DNA of 64,000 nt from Sphingomonas sp. 67-36. Its GTDB lineage: Bacteria; Pseudomonadota; Alphaproteobacteria; Sphingomonadales; Sphingomonadaceae. Shown here piece after piece: positions 55,077 through 64,000 of this stretch. The number at the start of each line of letters is the position of its first letter. The stretch's first letter is position 1. A program made the translations under genes and the position numbers. The notes under the pieces were generated by a model. The model ran no database searches. It was given only the letters and a program-made list of their open reading frames with translations, and had not been told where the DNA came from. Location: NCBI GenBank assembly GCA_001897375.1, contig MKSU01000004.1, positions 213,603-277,602 of the forward strand, read 5' to 3'.

Positions 55077-55436
55077 ATGCTGGGAATCGAGGTCGCCGAG
55101 GACGGACTGGTCGAGCTGGTGGTGGACGGCGCCATCAGCCGCGAGGATTTCGACAAGGTGGTGTCCACGCTGGAAGGCGCGTTCGCGAAGCACGGCAAGG
55201 TCAATGTCGTGGAGGTCGTCCGCAAGTTCGGCGCCATCGCGCCGCAGCTCTGGTGGCGGGACCTGACATGGAGCTTCAGCCATCTCGGCCGTTTCGGCCG
55301 CTGCGCGATGGTGACGGATTCGGGCTGGATCGGCCCGGTCGCGCGCGTGATGGCGGCGATGCTGCCGATCGAGCTGAAGACCTTCGGCGCGGACCAGCTC
55401 GACGCGGCGCGGGCATGGGCGCGCGGCGGCGGCTGA
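55077..55436 (+). CDS. SpoIIAA-like/STAS-fold protein (DUF3478 type)
   Basis: 119 residues. N-terminal LGIEVAEDGLVELVVDGAISREDFDKVVSTLEGAF and the middle WWRDLTWSFSHLGRFGRCAMVTDSGWI match SpoIIAA-like single-domain proteins, which share the STAS/CRAL-TRIO fold. Function unknown. ATG 55077 is taken because GAGGAGA stands six bases before it; the TTG at 55062 overlaps the previous stop. Confidence 0.85.
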   Translation: MLGIEVAEDGLVELVVDGAISREDFDKVVSTLEGAFAKHGKVNVVEVVRKFGAIAPQLWWRDLTWSFSHLGRFGRCAMVTDSGWIGPVARVMAAMLPIELKTFGADQLDAARAWARGGG

Positions 55437-55483
55437 CGCGCCGGCCGGTTGCGGCGGCGCGGCGCTGCCCTTAGGGCGACGCA

Positions 55484-56167
55484 ATGGATCAGGAAGACCC
55501 GCTCGGCCCGCTCGACCCCGATTTCGCCGCCGCTTTCGTGCGCGACGACAGGCGGCCGCCATGTCAGCTCTACCTGATTTCGCCACCCGACGTGTCGGGC
55601 GGTTTCGGCGACCGGCTCGCCCGCGCGCTCGACACCGGGCCGGTCGCGGCGTTCCAGTTCCGCGTGAAGGGCATGGACCAGCACGAGGCGGCGAAACTGG
55701 CCGAGCCGCTCCAGCGCATCTGCGCGGATCGCGAGGTGGCGTTCATCGTCAACGATTCGATCAGCCTGGCGAAGCGGCTCGGCGCCGACGGCGTGCATCT
55801 TGGGCAGGAGGACGGCGACCCGCGCGAGGCGCGCGCCGTGCTCGGCCCCTCGGCGCAGATCGGCGTGACCTGCCACGACAGCCGCCACCTCGCGATGGAG
55901 GCCGGGGAGGCGGGGGCGGACTATGTCGCGTTCGGCGCCTTTTATCCCACGTCCACCAAGGAGGTGCGGCATCGCGCCGAGCCGGTGATCCTGTCATGGT
56001 GGTCGGCGCTGTTCGAGTTGCCGTGCGTCGCGATCGGCGGGATCACGCCGGACAATGCCGCGCCGCTCGTCGCGGCGGGGGCGGATTTCCTCGCGGTGAG
56101 CAATGCCGTGTGGGGCGGGGACGAGGCGGCGGCGGTGCGCGCCTTCGCGGCGGTGCTGGCGCGCTGA
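55484..56167 (+). CDS. thiE: Thiamine-phosphate synthase
   Basis: 227-residue TIM-barrel enzyme joining HMP-pyrophosphate with thiazole phosphate. Substrate-binding parts: [45 protein letters not shown] and [24 protein letters not shown]-terminal ~25 residues form an acidic extension. The usual K/R of QxRxK is present as QFRVK. It is followed by efp after 96 bp. Confidence 0.93.
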   Translation: MDQEDPLGPLDPDFAAAFVRDDRRPPCQLYLISPPDVSGGFGDRLARALDTGPVAAFQFRVKGMDQHEAAKLAEPLQRICADREVAFIVNDSISLAKRLGADGVHLGQEDGDPREARAVLGPSAQIGVTCHDSRHLAMEAGEAGADYVAFGAFYPTSTKEVRHRAEPVILSWWSALFELPCVAIGGITPDNAAPLVAAGADFLAVSNAVWGGDEAAAVRAFAAVLAR

Positions 56168-56263
56168 TCCCCCGCCATCTTGCCGGATCGCGCGCGTACC
56201 GCTAGACGCGCGCCACCGGAGCCGGCTGCGGCTCTGATCGCTCTTTCCAGCAGGTCGAGAACC

Positions 56264-56827
56264 ATGAAGATCAGCGGCGTGGACATCCGTCCCGGCAATA
56301 TCATCGAATATGAAGGCGGCATCTGGCGCGCCGTGAAGATTCAGCACACCCAGCCCGGCAAGGGCGGCGCGTACATGCAGGTGGAGCTGAAGAACCTGCG
56401 CGACGGGCGCAAGAACAACGTCCGCTTCCGCTCCGCCGAGACGGTCGAGCGCGTGCGGCTCGACACCAAGGACTTCCAGTTCCTCTTCGCCGACGGCGAC
56501 GGGCTCGTCTTCATGGACAAGGACACCTACGATCAGGTGACGCTGCCGCGCGACCTGCTCGGCGACGCCGCAGCCTTCCTGCAGGACGGCATGGACGTGG
56601 TGATGGAACTGTACGACGAGGAGCCGATCAGCGTGCAGCTGCCCGACACGATCGAGGCGACGATCGTCGAGGCGGACGCGGTGGTGAAGGGACAGACCGC
56701 CTCGTCCAGCTACAAGCCGGCGATCCTCGACAATGGCGTGCGCATCATGGTGCCGCCGCACATCGCCAGCGGCACGCGGATCGTGGTCGACGTATATGAG
56801 CAGACCTACGTCCGTCGCGCCGACTAA
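56264..56827 (+). CDS. efp: Elongation factor P
   Basis: 187-residue translation factor that rescues ribosomes stalled at polyproline. Three beta-barrel domains: [40 protein letters not shown] with Lys33 at the tip (the modification position in other EF-Ps), [14 protein letters not shown], then [30 protein letters not shown] 56264. Confidence 0.98.
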   Translation: MKISGVDIRPGNIIEYEGGIWRAVKIQHTQPGKGGAYMQVELKNLRDGRKNNVRFRSAETVERVRLDTKDFQFLFADGDGLVFMDKDTYDQVTLPRDLLGDAAAFLQDGMDVVMELYDEEPISVQLPDTIEATIVEADAVVKGQTASSSYKPAILDNGVRIMVPPHIASGTRIVVDVYEQTYVRRAD

Positions 56828-56839
56828 CCTGATTTGAAA

Positions 56840-56863
56840 CCCCTCCCTCTCTGAAGGGAGGGG
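56840..56863. repeat. Inverted repeat between efp and suhB-like gene
   Basis: CCCCTCCCT (56840-56848) and AGGGAGGGG (56855-56863) form a 9-bp stem with a 6-base loop, 13 bp after the efp stop. No T tract follows, so it may be an attenuating hairpin or an intergenic repeat; its right arm lies just before the ribosome site of the next gene. Confidence 0.6.
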
Positions 56864-56875
56864 GGAGTTATCGAA

Positions 56876-57688
56876 ATGCCATCCCATTCCGGCCTGTTCA
56901 CCGTCATCGAGCGCGCCGCGCGCAAGGCCGCGCCGCGGCTGCGTCGCGACTTCAACGAGGTCCAGCAGCTTCAGGTGAGCCGCAAGGGGCCGGCCGATTT
57001 CGTCTCGATGGCGGACAAGCGCGCCGAGCAGACGCTTTACGAAGAACTCTCCAAGGCGCGGCCCGACTGGGGCTTCGTGATGGAGGAGCGCGGCGAGATC
57101 GCCGGCGATCCGGCCAAGCCGCGCTTCATCGTCGATCCGCTCGACGGCACGTCGAACTTCCTCCACGGTATCCCGCATTTCGCGATCTCGATCGCGGTGG
57201 AGGAGCCGCTCGCCAACGGCAAGCGCGAGGTGACGACGGCGCTCGTCTATCAGCCGCTGACCGACGAGAGCTTCTGGGCGGAAAAGGGCCGGGGCGCGTG
57301 GGTCCAGTCCGAGCGGCTGCGCGTCTCCGCGCGGCGCGATCCGTCCGAGGCTTTGGTCGCGACCGGCATCCCGTTCCTCGGCCATGGCGATTTCGTGCAA
57401 TGGACCCGCATCTTCGGCGCGATCGCGCCGCAGGTGGCGGGCATCCGCCGGCTCGGCTCGGCCGCGCTCGATCTCGCCTGGGTCGCGGCGGGACGGTTCG
57501 ACGCCTATTGGGAGAGCGATCTCAACATCTGGGATGTCGCCGCCGGCATGCTGCTGGTGAAGGAAGCGGGCGGCTTCGTCACCGATTTCCGTGGCGGTGA
57601 CCGCGCGATCGAGCGCAACGAATATCTCGCCGCCAACGACGCGTTGCATTCCAGGCTGCACAAGCTGGTGGCCGGGGCACTGCGGTAA
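56876..57688 (+). CDS. suhB: Inositol monophosphatase family protein (SuhB-like)
   Basis: 270-residue metal-dependent phosphatase. Metal site 1 in RFIVDPLDGTSNFLHGIPHFAISIAVEE (IMP signature, DPLDGTSN), Glu in VMEERGE, and the second signature WESDLNIWDVAAGMLLVKEAGG near residue 220. It hydrolyses inositol-1-phosphate or related substrates; E. coli SuhB also acts in rRNA maturation. ATG 56876. Followed by the nuo promoter region. Confidence 0.95.
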   Translation: MPSHSGLFTVIERAARKAAPRLRRDFNEVQQLQVSRKGPADFVSMADKRAEQTLYEELSKARPDWGFVMEERGEIAGDPAKPRFIVDPLDGTSNFLHGIPHFAISIAVEEPLANGKREVTTALVYQPLTDESFWAEKGRGAWVQSERLRVSARRDPSEALVATGIPFLGHGDFVQWTRIFGAIAPQVAGIRRLGSAALDLAWVAAGRFDAYWESDLNIWDVAAGMLLVKEAGGFVTDFRGGDRAIERNEYLAANDALHSRLHKLVAGALR

Positions 57689-57817
57689 GCCCGCGCCCTT
57701 AGGGGGCGAAGAATCGGTCCGCTCCGTAACCATCCGTCTAACGGGGAGGAAGGCGAATGCCGCCCGCTCGTTCCACGCGCGCATCAGTCGTCGGAAATCG
57801 TTGAAAAACCGCCCTGT

Positions 57818-57832
57818 TGCGAATCATTCTCA
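57818..57832 (+). promoter_or_regulatory. Predicted Fur box before the nuo operon
   Basis: TGCGAATCATTCTCA is a 7-1-7 inverted repeat with one mismatch, the shape and sequence style of Fur sites in alphaproteobacteria. It starts 89 bp before the GTG of nuoA. Complex I holds many iron-sulfur clusters, and control of nuo by Fur has been reported in Caulobacter, so iron-dependent control is plausible. No footprint is available. Confidence 0.5.
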
Positions 57833-57906
57833 CGCCTCCGGCGCTTGCCCGTGCGGACCCATCGGCCTAAAGCGCCCCCATTCATTTTCGCATCTGCGAG
57901 AGACTA

Positions 57907-58281
57907 GTGGTCGACCTGTCGCAATATCTGCCGATCCTCATGTTCCTCGGCGTCGCGCTCGTGCTTTCCAGCGCGTTCGTGTTCCTGCCGATGATCGCCG
58001 CGCGCTTCACCGGCGCGCACAATCCGACGCCGGAAAAGCTGGCGGAATATGAGTGCGGCTTCCCCGCCTTCGAGGATTCGCGCGCGCAATTCGACGTGCG
58101 TTTCTACCTCGTCGCGATCCTGTTCATCATCTTCGATCTGGAGGCCGCGTTCCTCTATCCGTGGGCGGTCAGCGTGTTCACGCTCGGCTGGACGGCGTGG
58201 ATCAGCATGATGATCTTCATCGGCGAACTCGCGCTGGGCCTCGCCTATGCGTGGAAGAAGGGGGCGCTGGATTGGGAATGA
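57907..58281 (+). CDS. nuoA: NADH-quinone oxidoreductase subunit A
   Basis: 124-residue three-helix membrane subunit of complex I. GTG start. Family motif [40 protein letters not shown] is present in order, with the loop Cys (YECG). It joins the peripheral arm to the membrane arm. Overlaps nuoB by 4 bases. Confidence 0.98.
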   Translation: MVDLSQYLPILMFLGVALVLSSAFVFLPMIAARFTGAHNPTPEKLAEYECGFPAFEDSRAQFDVRFYLVAILFIIFDLEAAFLYPWAVSVFTLGWTAWISMMIFIGELALGLAYAWKKGALDWE

Positions 58282-58847
58282 ACATGTCCTCCATGTCCTC
58301 CGGCCCCGTCGAGCTGCGCCACGATCCCAGCGGGCAGGCGGTCGTTCCGCCCGACGCCGGCTTCTTCGACAGCCTCAACGGCGAACTGACCGACAAGGGT
58401 TTCCTCGTCACCTCGACGGAGGAGCTGTTCCAGTGGGCGCGCACCGGCTCGCTCTGGTGGATGACCTTCGGCCTCGCCTGCTGCGCGGTGGAGATGATCC
58501 ACGTCAACATGCCGCGCTACGACCTGGAGCGGTTCGGCGCCGCGCCGCGCGCCTCCCCGCGCCAGTCGGACGTGATGATCGTCGCCGGCACGCTCTGCAA
58601 CAAGATGGCCCCGGCGCTCCGCAAGGTCTATGACCAGATGTCGGAGCCGAAATACGTCATCTCGATGGGCAGTTGCGCCAACGGCGGCGGCTATTATCAC
58701 TACAGCTACAGCGTCGTGCGCGGCTGCGACCGGATCGTGCCGGTGGACATCTACGTTCCCGGCTGCCCGCCGACCGCCGAGGCCCTGCTCTACGGCATCA
58801 TGCAGCTTCAGCGGAAAATCCGCCGCAGCGGGAGCATCGAGCGATGA
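58278..58847 (+). CDS. nuoB: NADH-quinone oxidoreductase subunit B
   Basis: 189-residue subunit carrying cluster N2. Ligand motifs [21 protein letters not shown] and [13 protein letters not shown] (read here as DIYVPGCPP) supply four Cys. The N-terminal ~35 residues (Met-Ser-rich) are an extension. ATG overlaps nuoA stop and is overlapped by nuoC. Confidence 0.98.
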   Translation: MNMSSMSSGPVELRHDPSGQAVVPPDAGFFDSLNGELTDKGFLVTSTEELFQWARTGSLWWMTFGLACCAVEMIHVNMPRYDLERFGAAPRASPRQSDVMIVAGTLCNKMAPALRKVYDQMSEPKYVISMGSCANGGGYYHYSYSVVRGCDRIVPVDIYVPGCPPTAEALLYGIMQLQRKIRRSGSIER

Positions 58848-59668
58848 GGGCGCCGGCGCCGGCTTTCGCCGCCGATCTCAACGGCGCGACGATCGAGGCG
58901 GCGCGCGCTGCGCTCGGCGCCGCGCTGACCGGTACGCGCGATGCGGTGGGCGAGGTCTCGCTGTTCGTCTCGCGCGAAGGGCTGGTCGATGCGATGATCG
59001 CGCTGCGCGACACGCCCGGCCTCGAATATCAGCAGCTCATGGAGATCGCCGGGGTGGATTACCCGGATCGCCCCGAGCGGTTCGAGGTGGTCTATTGCCT
59101 GCTCTCGCTGACGCGCAACCACCGCATCCACGTGCATGTCGCGGCGAGCGAGGATACGCCGGTCCCCTCCGTCACCGATATCTGGCCGGTCGCGGGCTGG
59201 CTGGAGCGCGAGGTGTACGACATGTACGGCGTGCTGTTCGCGGGCAATCGCGACCTGCGCCGCATCCTCACCGACTATGGCTTTCGCGGCCATCCGCAGC
59301 GCAAGGACTTCCCGCTCTCCGGCTTCGTCGAGTTGCGCTATTCGGAAGAGGCGAAGCGCGTCGTCTATGAGCCGGTGCAACTCGCGCAGGACTTCCGCAC
59401 CTTCGACTTCATGAGCCCGTGGGAAGGCGCGGCCTACGTGCTTCCCGGCGACGAGAAGGCCGCGCTGCCCGAGGCGAAGGGCGCGCCGACGCCGCTCAAG
59501 GCCGACGAAATCCAGAAGGCCGACGCCGCGCAGACCGCCAGGGCCGCCGCGACGACGCCGAAGACGACCGACTCGCCCGCCCAGACCGGCATCGGCAAGG
59601 CCGAGCCGGACGCTCAGCCGAAACCGGCCGATCCCGATGTCGTGAAGGGCAAGGGAGAGGGCAAGTGA
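58844..59668 (+). CDS. nuoC: NADH-quinone oxidoreductase subunit C with disordered C-terminal extension
   Basis: 274 residues. The complex I 30-kDa domain (residues 1-~205) has the motif [40 protein letters not shown], then [13 protein letters not shown]. From ~215 to the end an Ala/Thr/Pro/Lys-rich tail ([16 protein letters not shown]..., KGKGEGK) has no counterpart in E. coli and is probably disordered. Overlaps nuoB and nuoD by 4 bases each. Confidence 0.97.
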   Translation: MRAPAPAFAADLNGATIEAARAALGAALTGTRDAVGEVSLFVSREGLVDAMIALRDTPGLEYQQLMEIAGVDYPDRPERFEVVYCLLSLTRNHRIHVHVAASEDTPVPSVTDIWPVAGWLEREVYDMYGVLFAGNRDLRRILTDYGFRGHPQRKDFPLSGFVELRYSEEAKRVVYEPVQLAQDFRTFDFMSPWEGAAYVLPGDEKAALPEAKGAPTPLKADEIQKADAAQTARAAATTPKTTDSPAQTGIGKAEPDAQPKPADPDVVKGKGEGK

Positions 59669-60918
59669 CCGATATCCTGACTGACGATCCCGCGCTGGAA
59701 AAGCTGCTCCACGAAACGGACGCCGATCATCCCGACGCGGGCGACGTCGCGATCCAGAATTATACGATCAACTTCGGGCCGCAGCATCCGGCGGCGCACG
59801 GCGTGCTGCGCCTGGTGATGGAGCTGGACGGCGAGATCATCGAGCGCGTCGATCCGCACGTCGGGCTGCTCCATCGCGGCACCGAGAAGCTGATCGAATA
59901 CAAGACCTACGCGCAGGCTCTCCCCTATTTCGACCGGCTCGATTATTGCTCGCCGCTCGGCATGGAGCACAGCTTCGTGCTGGCGATCGAGAAGCTGCTC
60001 GATCTGGAGGTGCCGGCGCGCGCGCAATATCTGCGCACCTTCTTCGCCGAGCTGACCCGCATCTCGAACCACATGCTGAACCTCGGGTCGCACGTCATGG
60101 ACGTCGGCGCGATGACGCCGAACCTTTGGCTGTTCGAGATCCGCGAGGATTGCCTCAACTTCTTCGAGCGTGCCTCCGGCGCGCGGATGCACTCCAATTA
60201 CTTCCGCCCTGGCGGCGTCCATCAGGATGTGCCGCTGAAGCTGCTGACCGACATCGCCGACTGGCTCGACACGCGCCTGCCGCGCCTGTTCGAGGATGCG
60301 ATCAGCCTCGTGGCGGACAATCGTATCTTCAAGCAGCGCAACGTCGATATCGCGCTGGTGAGCCGCGAGGACGCGATCCGTTGGGGCTTCTCCGGCCCGA
60401 TGATCCGTGGCTCCGGCATTCCGTGGGACCTGCGCAAGTCGCAGCCCTATGACGCCTATGCCAAGATGGATTTCGAGATTCCGGTTGGCACGCGCGGCGA
60501 TTGCTACGACCGCTTCATGGTCCGCGTCGAGGAAGTGCGCCAGTCCGCGCGCATCATGCGCCAGTGCCTGAACGAGATGCCGGACGGCCCGATCGCCTCG
60601 CTCGACCGCAAGGTGGTGCCGCCCAAGCGCGGTGAGATGAAAAGCTCGATGGAAGCGCTCATCCACCACTTCAAGCTCTATACCGAGGGCTATCACGTCC
60701 CCGCCGGCGAGGTTTACGTCGCGACCGAAAGCCCCAAGGGCGAGTTCGGCGTGTTCCTCGTCGCGGACGGCTCGAACAAGCCCTATCGCTGCAAGATCCG
60801 CCCGACCGCCTTCAGCCATCTCCAGGCGATGGACATGATGTGCAAGGGCCACATGCTCGCCGACACGACCGCCATTCTCGGCGCGATCGATGTCGTGTTC
60901 GGGGAGTGTGATCGGTGA
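59665..60918 (+). CDS. nuoD: NADH-quinone oxidoreductase subunit D
   Basis: 417-residue quinone-pocket subunit. Motifs [51 protein letters not shown], and the C-terminal [14 protein letters not shown]...DVVFGECDR, all expected for the 49-kDa homologue. GTG start overlapping nuoC. Its last bases contain the GTG of the inserted small membrane gene. Confidence 0.98.
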   Translation: MTDILTDDPALEKLLHETDADHPDAGDVAIQNYTINFGPQHPAAHGVLRLVMELDGEIIERVDPHVGLLHRGTEKLIEYKTYAQALPYFDRLDYCSPLGMEHSFVLAIEKLLDLEVPARAQYLRTFFAELTRISNHMLNLGSHVMDVGAMTPNLWLFEIREDCLNFFERASGARMHSNYFRPGGVHQDVPLKLLTDIADWLDTRLPRLFEDAISLVADNRIFKQRNVDIALVSREDAIRWGFSGPMIRGSGIPWDLRKSQPYDAYAKMDFEIPVGTRGDCYDRFMVRVEEVRQSARIMRQCLNEMPDGPIASLDRKVVPPKRGEMKSSMEALIHHFKLYTEGYHVPAGEVYVATESPKGEFGVFLVADGSNKPYRCKIRPTAFSHLQAMDMMCKGHMLADTTAILGAIDVVFGECDR

Positions 60919-61130
60919 GGCAGGATGTGCGAGAGTCGCTGTCAGCGCTCGTAAACGTCACATTCGCAGTGATTGCCTTCATTGCTTTGCTATGGCTGCT
61001 GCCGACCATAGGACTGACTCATTGGATGTCGTTGCTTGGGGGCGGTGTCGCAGTTTTGAATTTGGTTTGGTTCGGTTACGGCCTTTGGAAGCGTCGTGAT
61101 CGCGGCTCACGAGTGATCGATAATGGCTGA
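60915..61130 (+). CDS. 71-residue small membrane protein inserted in the nuo operon
   Basis: GTG 60915 overlaps the nuoD stop (GTGA), and the stop overlaps the nuoE start by 8 bp, so it is translationally embedded. Product: short N-terminus [13 protein letters not shown], two predicted transmembrane helices ([20 protein letters not shown] and [19 protein letters not shown]), and a basic tail [10 protein letters not shown]. No family recognised. Its DNA is visibly more AT-rich than flanking nuo genes, which suggests a later insertion or weaker codon selection. It might be a complex I accessory or assembly protein, inferred only from position. Confidence 0.8.
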   Translation: MRQDVRESLSALVNVTFAVIAFIALLWLLPTIGLTHWMSLLGGGVAVLNLVWFGYGLWKRRDRGSRVIDNG

Positions 61131-61803
61131 CGCTCCCGAAATCCCCGACGAGGCAGAGGTCCGCGCGCGCTGGGGCGCGTTCGCCTGGACCGAGGAAAAT
61201 GCGAAGAAGCGCGACGAAATCCTCGCGCGTTATCCCAAGGGCCGCGAGCAATCCGGCTCGATCCCGCTGCTCGATCTCGCCCAGCGGCAGGTCGGTGCGG
61301 AGACGCAGACGCAGGGCTGGCTGCCGATCCCGGTGATCGAGTTCGTCGCGCGCGAGATCGGCGTGCCCTATATGCGCGTATACGAGGTCGCGACCTTCTA
61401 CACGATGTTCAACCTCGCGCCGGTCGGCCGCTATCATGTGCAGGTGTGCGGCACGACGCCGTGCATGCTGCGTGGCTCCGACGACGTGCTGGCGGCGTGC
61501 CGGAACAAGGGCCTCATCAAGGGCAAGACCACGCCGGACGGCCTGTTCACGCTGACCGAGGTGGAGTGCATGGGCAATTGCGCCTCCGCGCCGATGGTCC
61601 AGATCAACGACGACAATTACGAAGACCTCGATTACGATCGCACGATCGCGATCCTCGAGGCGCTGGAGCGTGGCGAGCAGCCGAAGACGGGCACGCAGGA
61701 ACCGGGCCGCCACACTGTCGAGCCGCTCGGCGGGCCGACCACGCTGAAGGCGATGGTGCACGAGAATTTCGATTACCGGCCCGAATGGGGGGATGCGGCA
61801 TGA
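61123..61803 (+). CDS. nuoE: NADH-quinone oxidoreductase subunit E
   Basis: 226-residue thioredoxin-like subunit with cluster N1a: Cys pairs in [13 protein letters not shown] and [18 protein letters not shown]-terminal helical domain contains [34 protein letters not shown]. The C-terminal ~40 residues are an extension typical of alphaproteobacteria. Overlaps nuoF by 4 bases. Confidence 0.98.
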   Translation: MADAPEIPDEAEVRARWGAFAWTEENAKKRDEILARYPKGREQSGSIPLLDLAQRQVGAETQTQGWLPIPVIEFVAREIGVPYMRVYEVATFYTMFNLAPVGRYHVQVCGTTPCMLRGSDDVLAACRNKGLIKGKTTPDGLFTLTEVECMGNCASAPMVQINDDNYEDLDYDRTIAILEALERGEQPKTGTQEPGRHTVEPLGGPTTLKAMVHENFDYRPEWGDAA

Positions 61804-63119
61804 GCGCGATCACCTCGCTTGAGGACAAGGACCGCATCTTCACCAACCTCTACGGCTATCAGTCGTGGCATCTCGATGCCGCACGGGTGCGTGGCGACTG
61901 GGACAATACCAAGGCGCTGCTGGAGCTTGGGCAGGACAAGATCATCGACCTGATGAAGGCGTCGGGCCTGCGCGGGCGCGGCGGGGCGGGCTTTCCGACC
62001 GGCATGAAATGGTCGTTCATGCCGAAGAATCCGACGCCGGAGCGGCCGAGCTTCCTCGTCATCAACGCCGACGAATCCGAGCCGGGCAGTTGCAAGGACC
62101 GCGAGATCATCCGCCACGATCCGCACAAGCTGATCGAGGGCGCGCTGGTCGCGGGCTTCGCGATGCGCGCGCGCGCGGCCTATATCTACATCCGCGGCGA
62201 ATATATCCGCGAGGCGGAGGTGCTGTTCGAGGCGGTCCGCGAGGCTTACGACGCCGGGCTGATCGGCAAGAACGCCTGCGGTTCCGGCTACGACTTCGAC
62301 GTGTTCGTCCATCGCGGTGCGGGCGCCTACATCTGCGGCGAGGAAACCGCGATGCTGGAGAGCCTTGAGGGCAAGAAGGGCCAGCCGCGCCTGAAACCCC
62401 CGTTCCCGGCCGGCGCGGGCCTCTACGGCTGCCCGACGACGGTGAACAACGTGGAATCGATCGCGGTCGCGCCGACGATCCTGCGGCGCGGCGCCGAATG
62501 GTTCGCGAGCTTCGGCAACGAGAACAACAAGGGCACCAAGCTCTTCCAGATCAGCGGCCATGTGAACACGCCGTGCGTGGTCGAGGAGGCCATGTCGATC
62601 CCGTTCCGCGAACTGATCGAGAAGCATTGCGGCGGCATTCGCGGCGGGTGGGACAATCTGCTCGCGGTGATCCCCGGCGGCTCATCGGTGCCGCTGGTGC
62701 CGGCGGCGCAGATTATGGACTGCCCGATGGATTTCGATGGCCTCAAGGCGGTCGGCTCCGGCCTCGGCACGGCGGCGGTGATCGTGATGGACAAGTCCAC
62801 CGACATCGTCCGCGCGATCAGCCGCATCTCCTATTTCTACAAGCATGAAAGCTGCGGCCAGTGCACGCCGTGCCGTGAAGGCACCGGCTGGATGTGGCGG
62901 GTGATGGAGCGCCTGCGCACCGGCGACGCCGATATCGGCGAGATCGACATGCTCCAGCAGGTGACGAAGCAGGTGGAAGGCCACACGATCTGCGCCCTCG
63001 GCGATGCCGCGGCGTGGCCGATCCAGGGTCTCATCCGCCACTTCCGCCCCGAACTGGAGCGCCGCATCAACGAGCGTAAGGGCGGCGAAGCCGTCCCCTT
63101 GCAGGAAGCTGCCGAATAA
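61800..63119 (+). CDS. nuoF: NADH-quinone oxidoreductase subunit F
   Basis: 439-residue NADH-binding subunit with FMN and cluster N3. [19 protein letters not shown] binds [23 protein letters not shown] contacts FMN, and the 4Fe-4S ligands lie in [13 protein letters not shown] with the fourth Cys in [12 protein letters not shown]. Standard length. Stop TAA shares its last A with the nuoG ATG. Confidence 0.98.
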   Translation: MSAITSLEDKDRIFTNLYGYQSWHLDAARVRGDWDNTKALLELGQDKIIDLMKASGLRGRGGAGFPTGMKWSFMPKNPTPERPSFLVINADESEPGSCKDREIIRHDPHKLIEGALVAGFAMRARAAYIYIRGEYIREAEVLFEAVREAYDAGLIGKNACGSGYDFDVFVHRGAGAYICGEETAMLESLEGKKGQPRLKPPFPAGAGLYGCPTTVNNVESIAVAPTILRRGAEWFASFGNENNKGTKLFQISGHVNTPCVVEEAMSIPFRELIEKHCGGIRGGWDNLLAVIPGGSSVPLVPAAQIMDCPMDFDGLKAVGSGLGTAAVIVMDKSTDIVRAISRISYFYKHESCGQCTPCREGTGWMWRVMERLRTGDADIGEIDMLQQVTKQVEGHTICALGDAAAWPIQGLIRHFRPELERRINERKGGEAVPLQEAAE

Positions 63120-64000
63120 TGCCCAAGGTCAAGGTCGACGGCGTAGAGATCGAGGTGCCGCAGGGCGCCACCGTGCTGCAGGCGTGCGAGCTTGCCGGCA
63201 AGGAGATCCCGCGCTTCTGCTATCACGAGCGGCTCTCGATCGCCGGCAATTGTCGCATGTGCCTCGTGGAGGTGAAGCCGGGGCCGCCCAAGCCGCAGGC
63301 GTCGTGCGCGCTGCCGGCGGCGGACAATCAGGAGATTTTCACCAACACGCCGATGGTGAAGAACGCCCGCGAGGGCGTGATGGAATTCCTGCTCATCAAC
63401 CATCCGCTCGATTGCCCGATCTGCGATCAGGGCGGCGAATGCGATCTTCAGGACCAGTCGGTCGCTTATGGCCGTGGCTCATCGCGCTTCGAGGAAAACA
63501 AGCGTGCGGTGACCGAGAAATACATGGGGCCGATCGTCAAGACGGTGATGACGCGCTGCATCCAGTGCACGCGCTGCATCCGCTTCGCCGAGGAAGTGGC
63601 GGGCGTGGAGGAGATCGGCGCGATCTATCGCGGCGAGAACATGCAGATCACCTCCTATCTGGAGGAAGCGGTCACCAGCGAGCTTTCTGGCAATGTGGTG
63701 GACCTCTGCCCGGTCGGTGCGCTGACCTCCAAGCCCTATGCGTTCGAGGCGCGGCCGTGGGAGTTGAAGAAGACGCTGACCATCGACGTGATGGACGCGG
63801 TCGGCACCAATATCCGTCTCGACAGCCGGGGGCGGCAGGTGCTGCGCTGCGTGCCGCGCATCAACGAGGACGTGAACGAGGAGTGGGCGACCGACAAGAC
63901 GCGCCACGCGGTCGACGGCCTCGTGCGGCGGCGGCTCGATCGCCCGTTCGTGCGGCGCGGCGGCAAGCTGGTCGAGGCGACGTGGGACGAAGCCTTCGCT
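63119..64000 (+). CDS. nuoG: NADH-quinone oxidoreductase subunit G (3' end outside window)
   Basis: First 294 residues of the large iron-sulfur subunit. 2Fe-2S ligands in [17 protein letters not shown] and the later Cys of QASCALP; the His-Cys3 cluster in [19 protein letters not shown]; and the 4Fe-4S set in [12 protein letters not shown] with [10 protein letters not shown]. The molybdopterin-like domain begins near the right edge. ATG 63119 overlaps the nuoF stop. Confidence 0.97.
   Translation, partial: MPKVKVDGVEIEVPQGATVLQACELAGKEIPRFCYHERLSIAGNCRMCLVEVKPGPPKPQASCALPAADNQEIFTNTPMVKNAREGVMEFLLINHPLDCPICDQGGECDLQDQSVAYGRGSSRFEENKRAVTEKYMGPIVKTVMTRCIQCTRCIRFAEEVAGVEEIGAIYRGENMQITSYLEEAVTSELSGNVVDLCPVGALTSKPYAFEARPWELKKTLTIDVMDAVGTNIRLDSRGRQVLRCVPRINEDVNEEWATDKTRHAVDGLVRRRLDRPFVRRGGKLVEATWDEAFA

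Overview
The window is chromosomal DNA of a high-GC alphaproteobacterium, most probably a Sphingomonas-like member of the Sphingomonadaceae. This rests on the GC-rich coding style, frequent GTG starts with 4-base stop/start overlaps, a perfect alphaproteobacterial LexA box (GTTC-N7-GTTC) before recA, a lipoyl-bearing pyruvate dehydrogenase E1 beta, the gene order ETF-QO/TPR/ispE/recA, and TadE/TadG pilus genes of the sphingomonad style. Coding density is very high and both strands are used.

Layout. (1) 2-8707: an accessory uptake/catabolic cluster: TonB-dependent receptor (running off the left edge), MFS transporter, CMD-family protein, alpha/beta hydrolase, beta-keto acid cleavage enzyme, TauD-type dioxygenase and quinone oxidoreductase, all leftward, with a divergent AraC-type regulator. 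Two matching 38-bp tandem-repeat sites (2174-2211 and 7601-7638) precede the receptor and the enzyme operon and look like operators of that regulator. (2) 8859-11390: a small rightward unit with an Hsp31/DJ-1 protein, a LuxR-type solo regulator and an SDR dehydrogenase, ending in the first residues of a GMC oxidoreductase cut off at about 11390. (3) 11391-13952: mosaic, locally AT-richer DNA with a truncated secreted-protein gene and an HNH nuclease plus convergent Dam-type methylase whose reading frame is broken, ending at tRNA-Lys. (4) 14120-19796: the leftward cell-shape operon mreB-mreC-mreD-mrdA-rodA. (5) 19950-33526: mutL, nrdA, a single-chain acyl-CoA carboxylase, a FAD oxidoreductase, pirin/GNAT/FMN reductase/OsmC small genes, DUF1801 and a lytic transglycosylase. 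(6) 33523-39587: UDG-fold protein, ETF-ubiquinone oxidoreductase (frame broken by an apparent deletion of about 65 bp), TPR protein, ispE and recA. (7) 39736-47511: methyltransferase, GNAT, SleB-type hydrolase, cysK, MFS exporter and pdhA-pdhB. (8) 47566-50770: three Tad-pilus-like proteins. (9) 50840-57688: small housekeeping and hypothetical genes including trmFO, thiE, efp and an inositol monophosphatase. (10) 57907-64000: the start of the complex I operon, nuoABCD-[small membrane protein]-nuoEFG, with nuoG cut by the right edge and a Fur-like box upstream.

The most interesting parts are the uncharacterised catabolic cluster with its paired AraC-type operators, the 71-residue membrane protein translationally coupled inside the nuo operon, the damaged restriction-modification locus beside tRNA-Lys, and the apparently broken ETF-QO gene. 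Several frame breaks (methylase, ETF-QO, perhaps one GNAT) could be real or assembly errors; the raw reads would decide. Family assignments come from motif recognition by eye; no database search was run.
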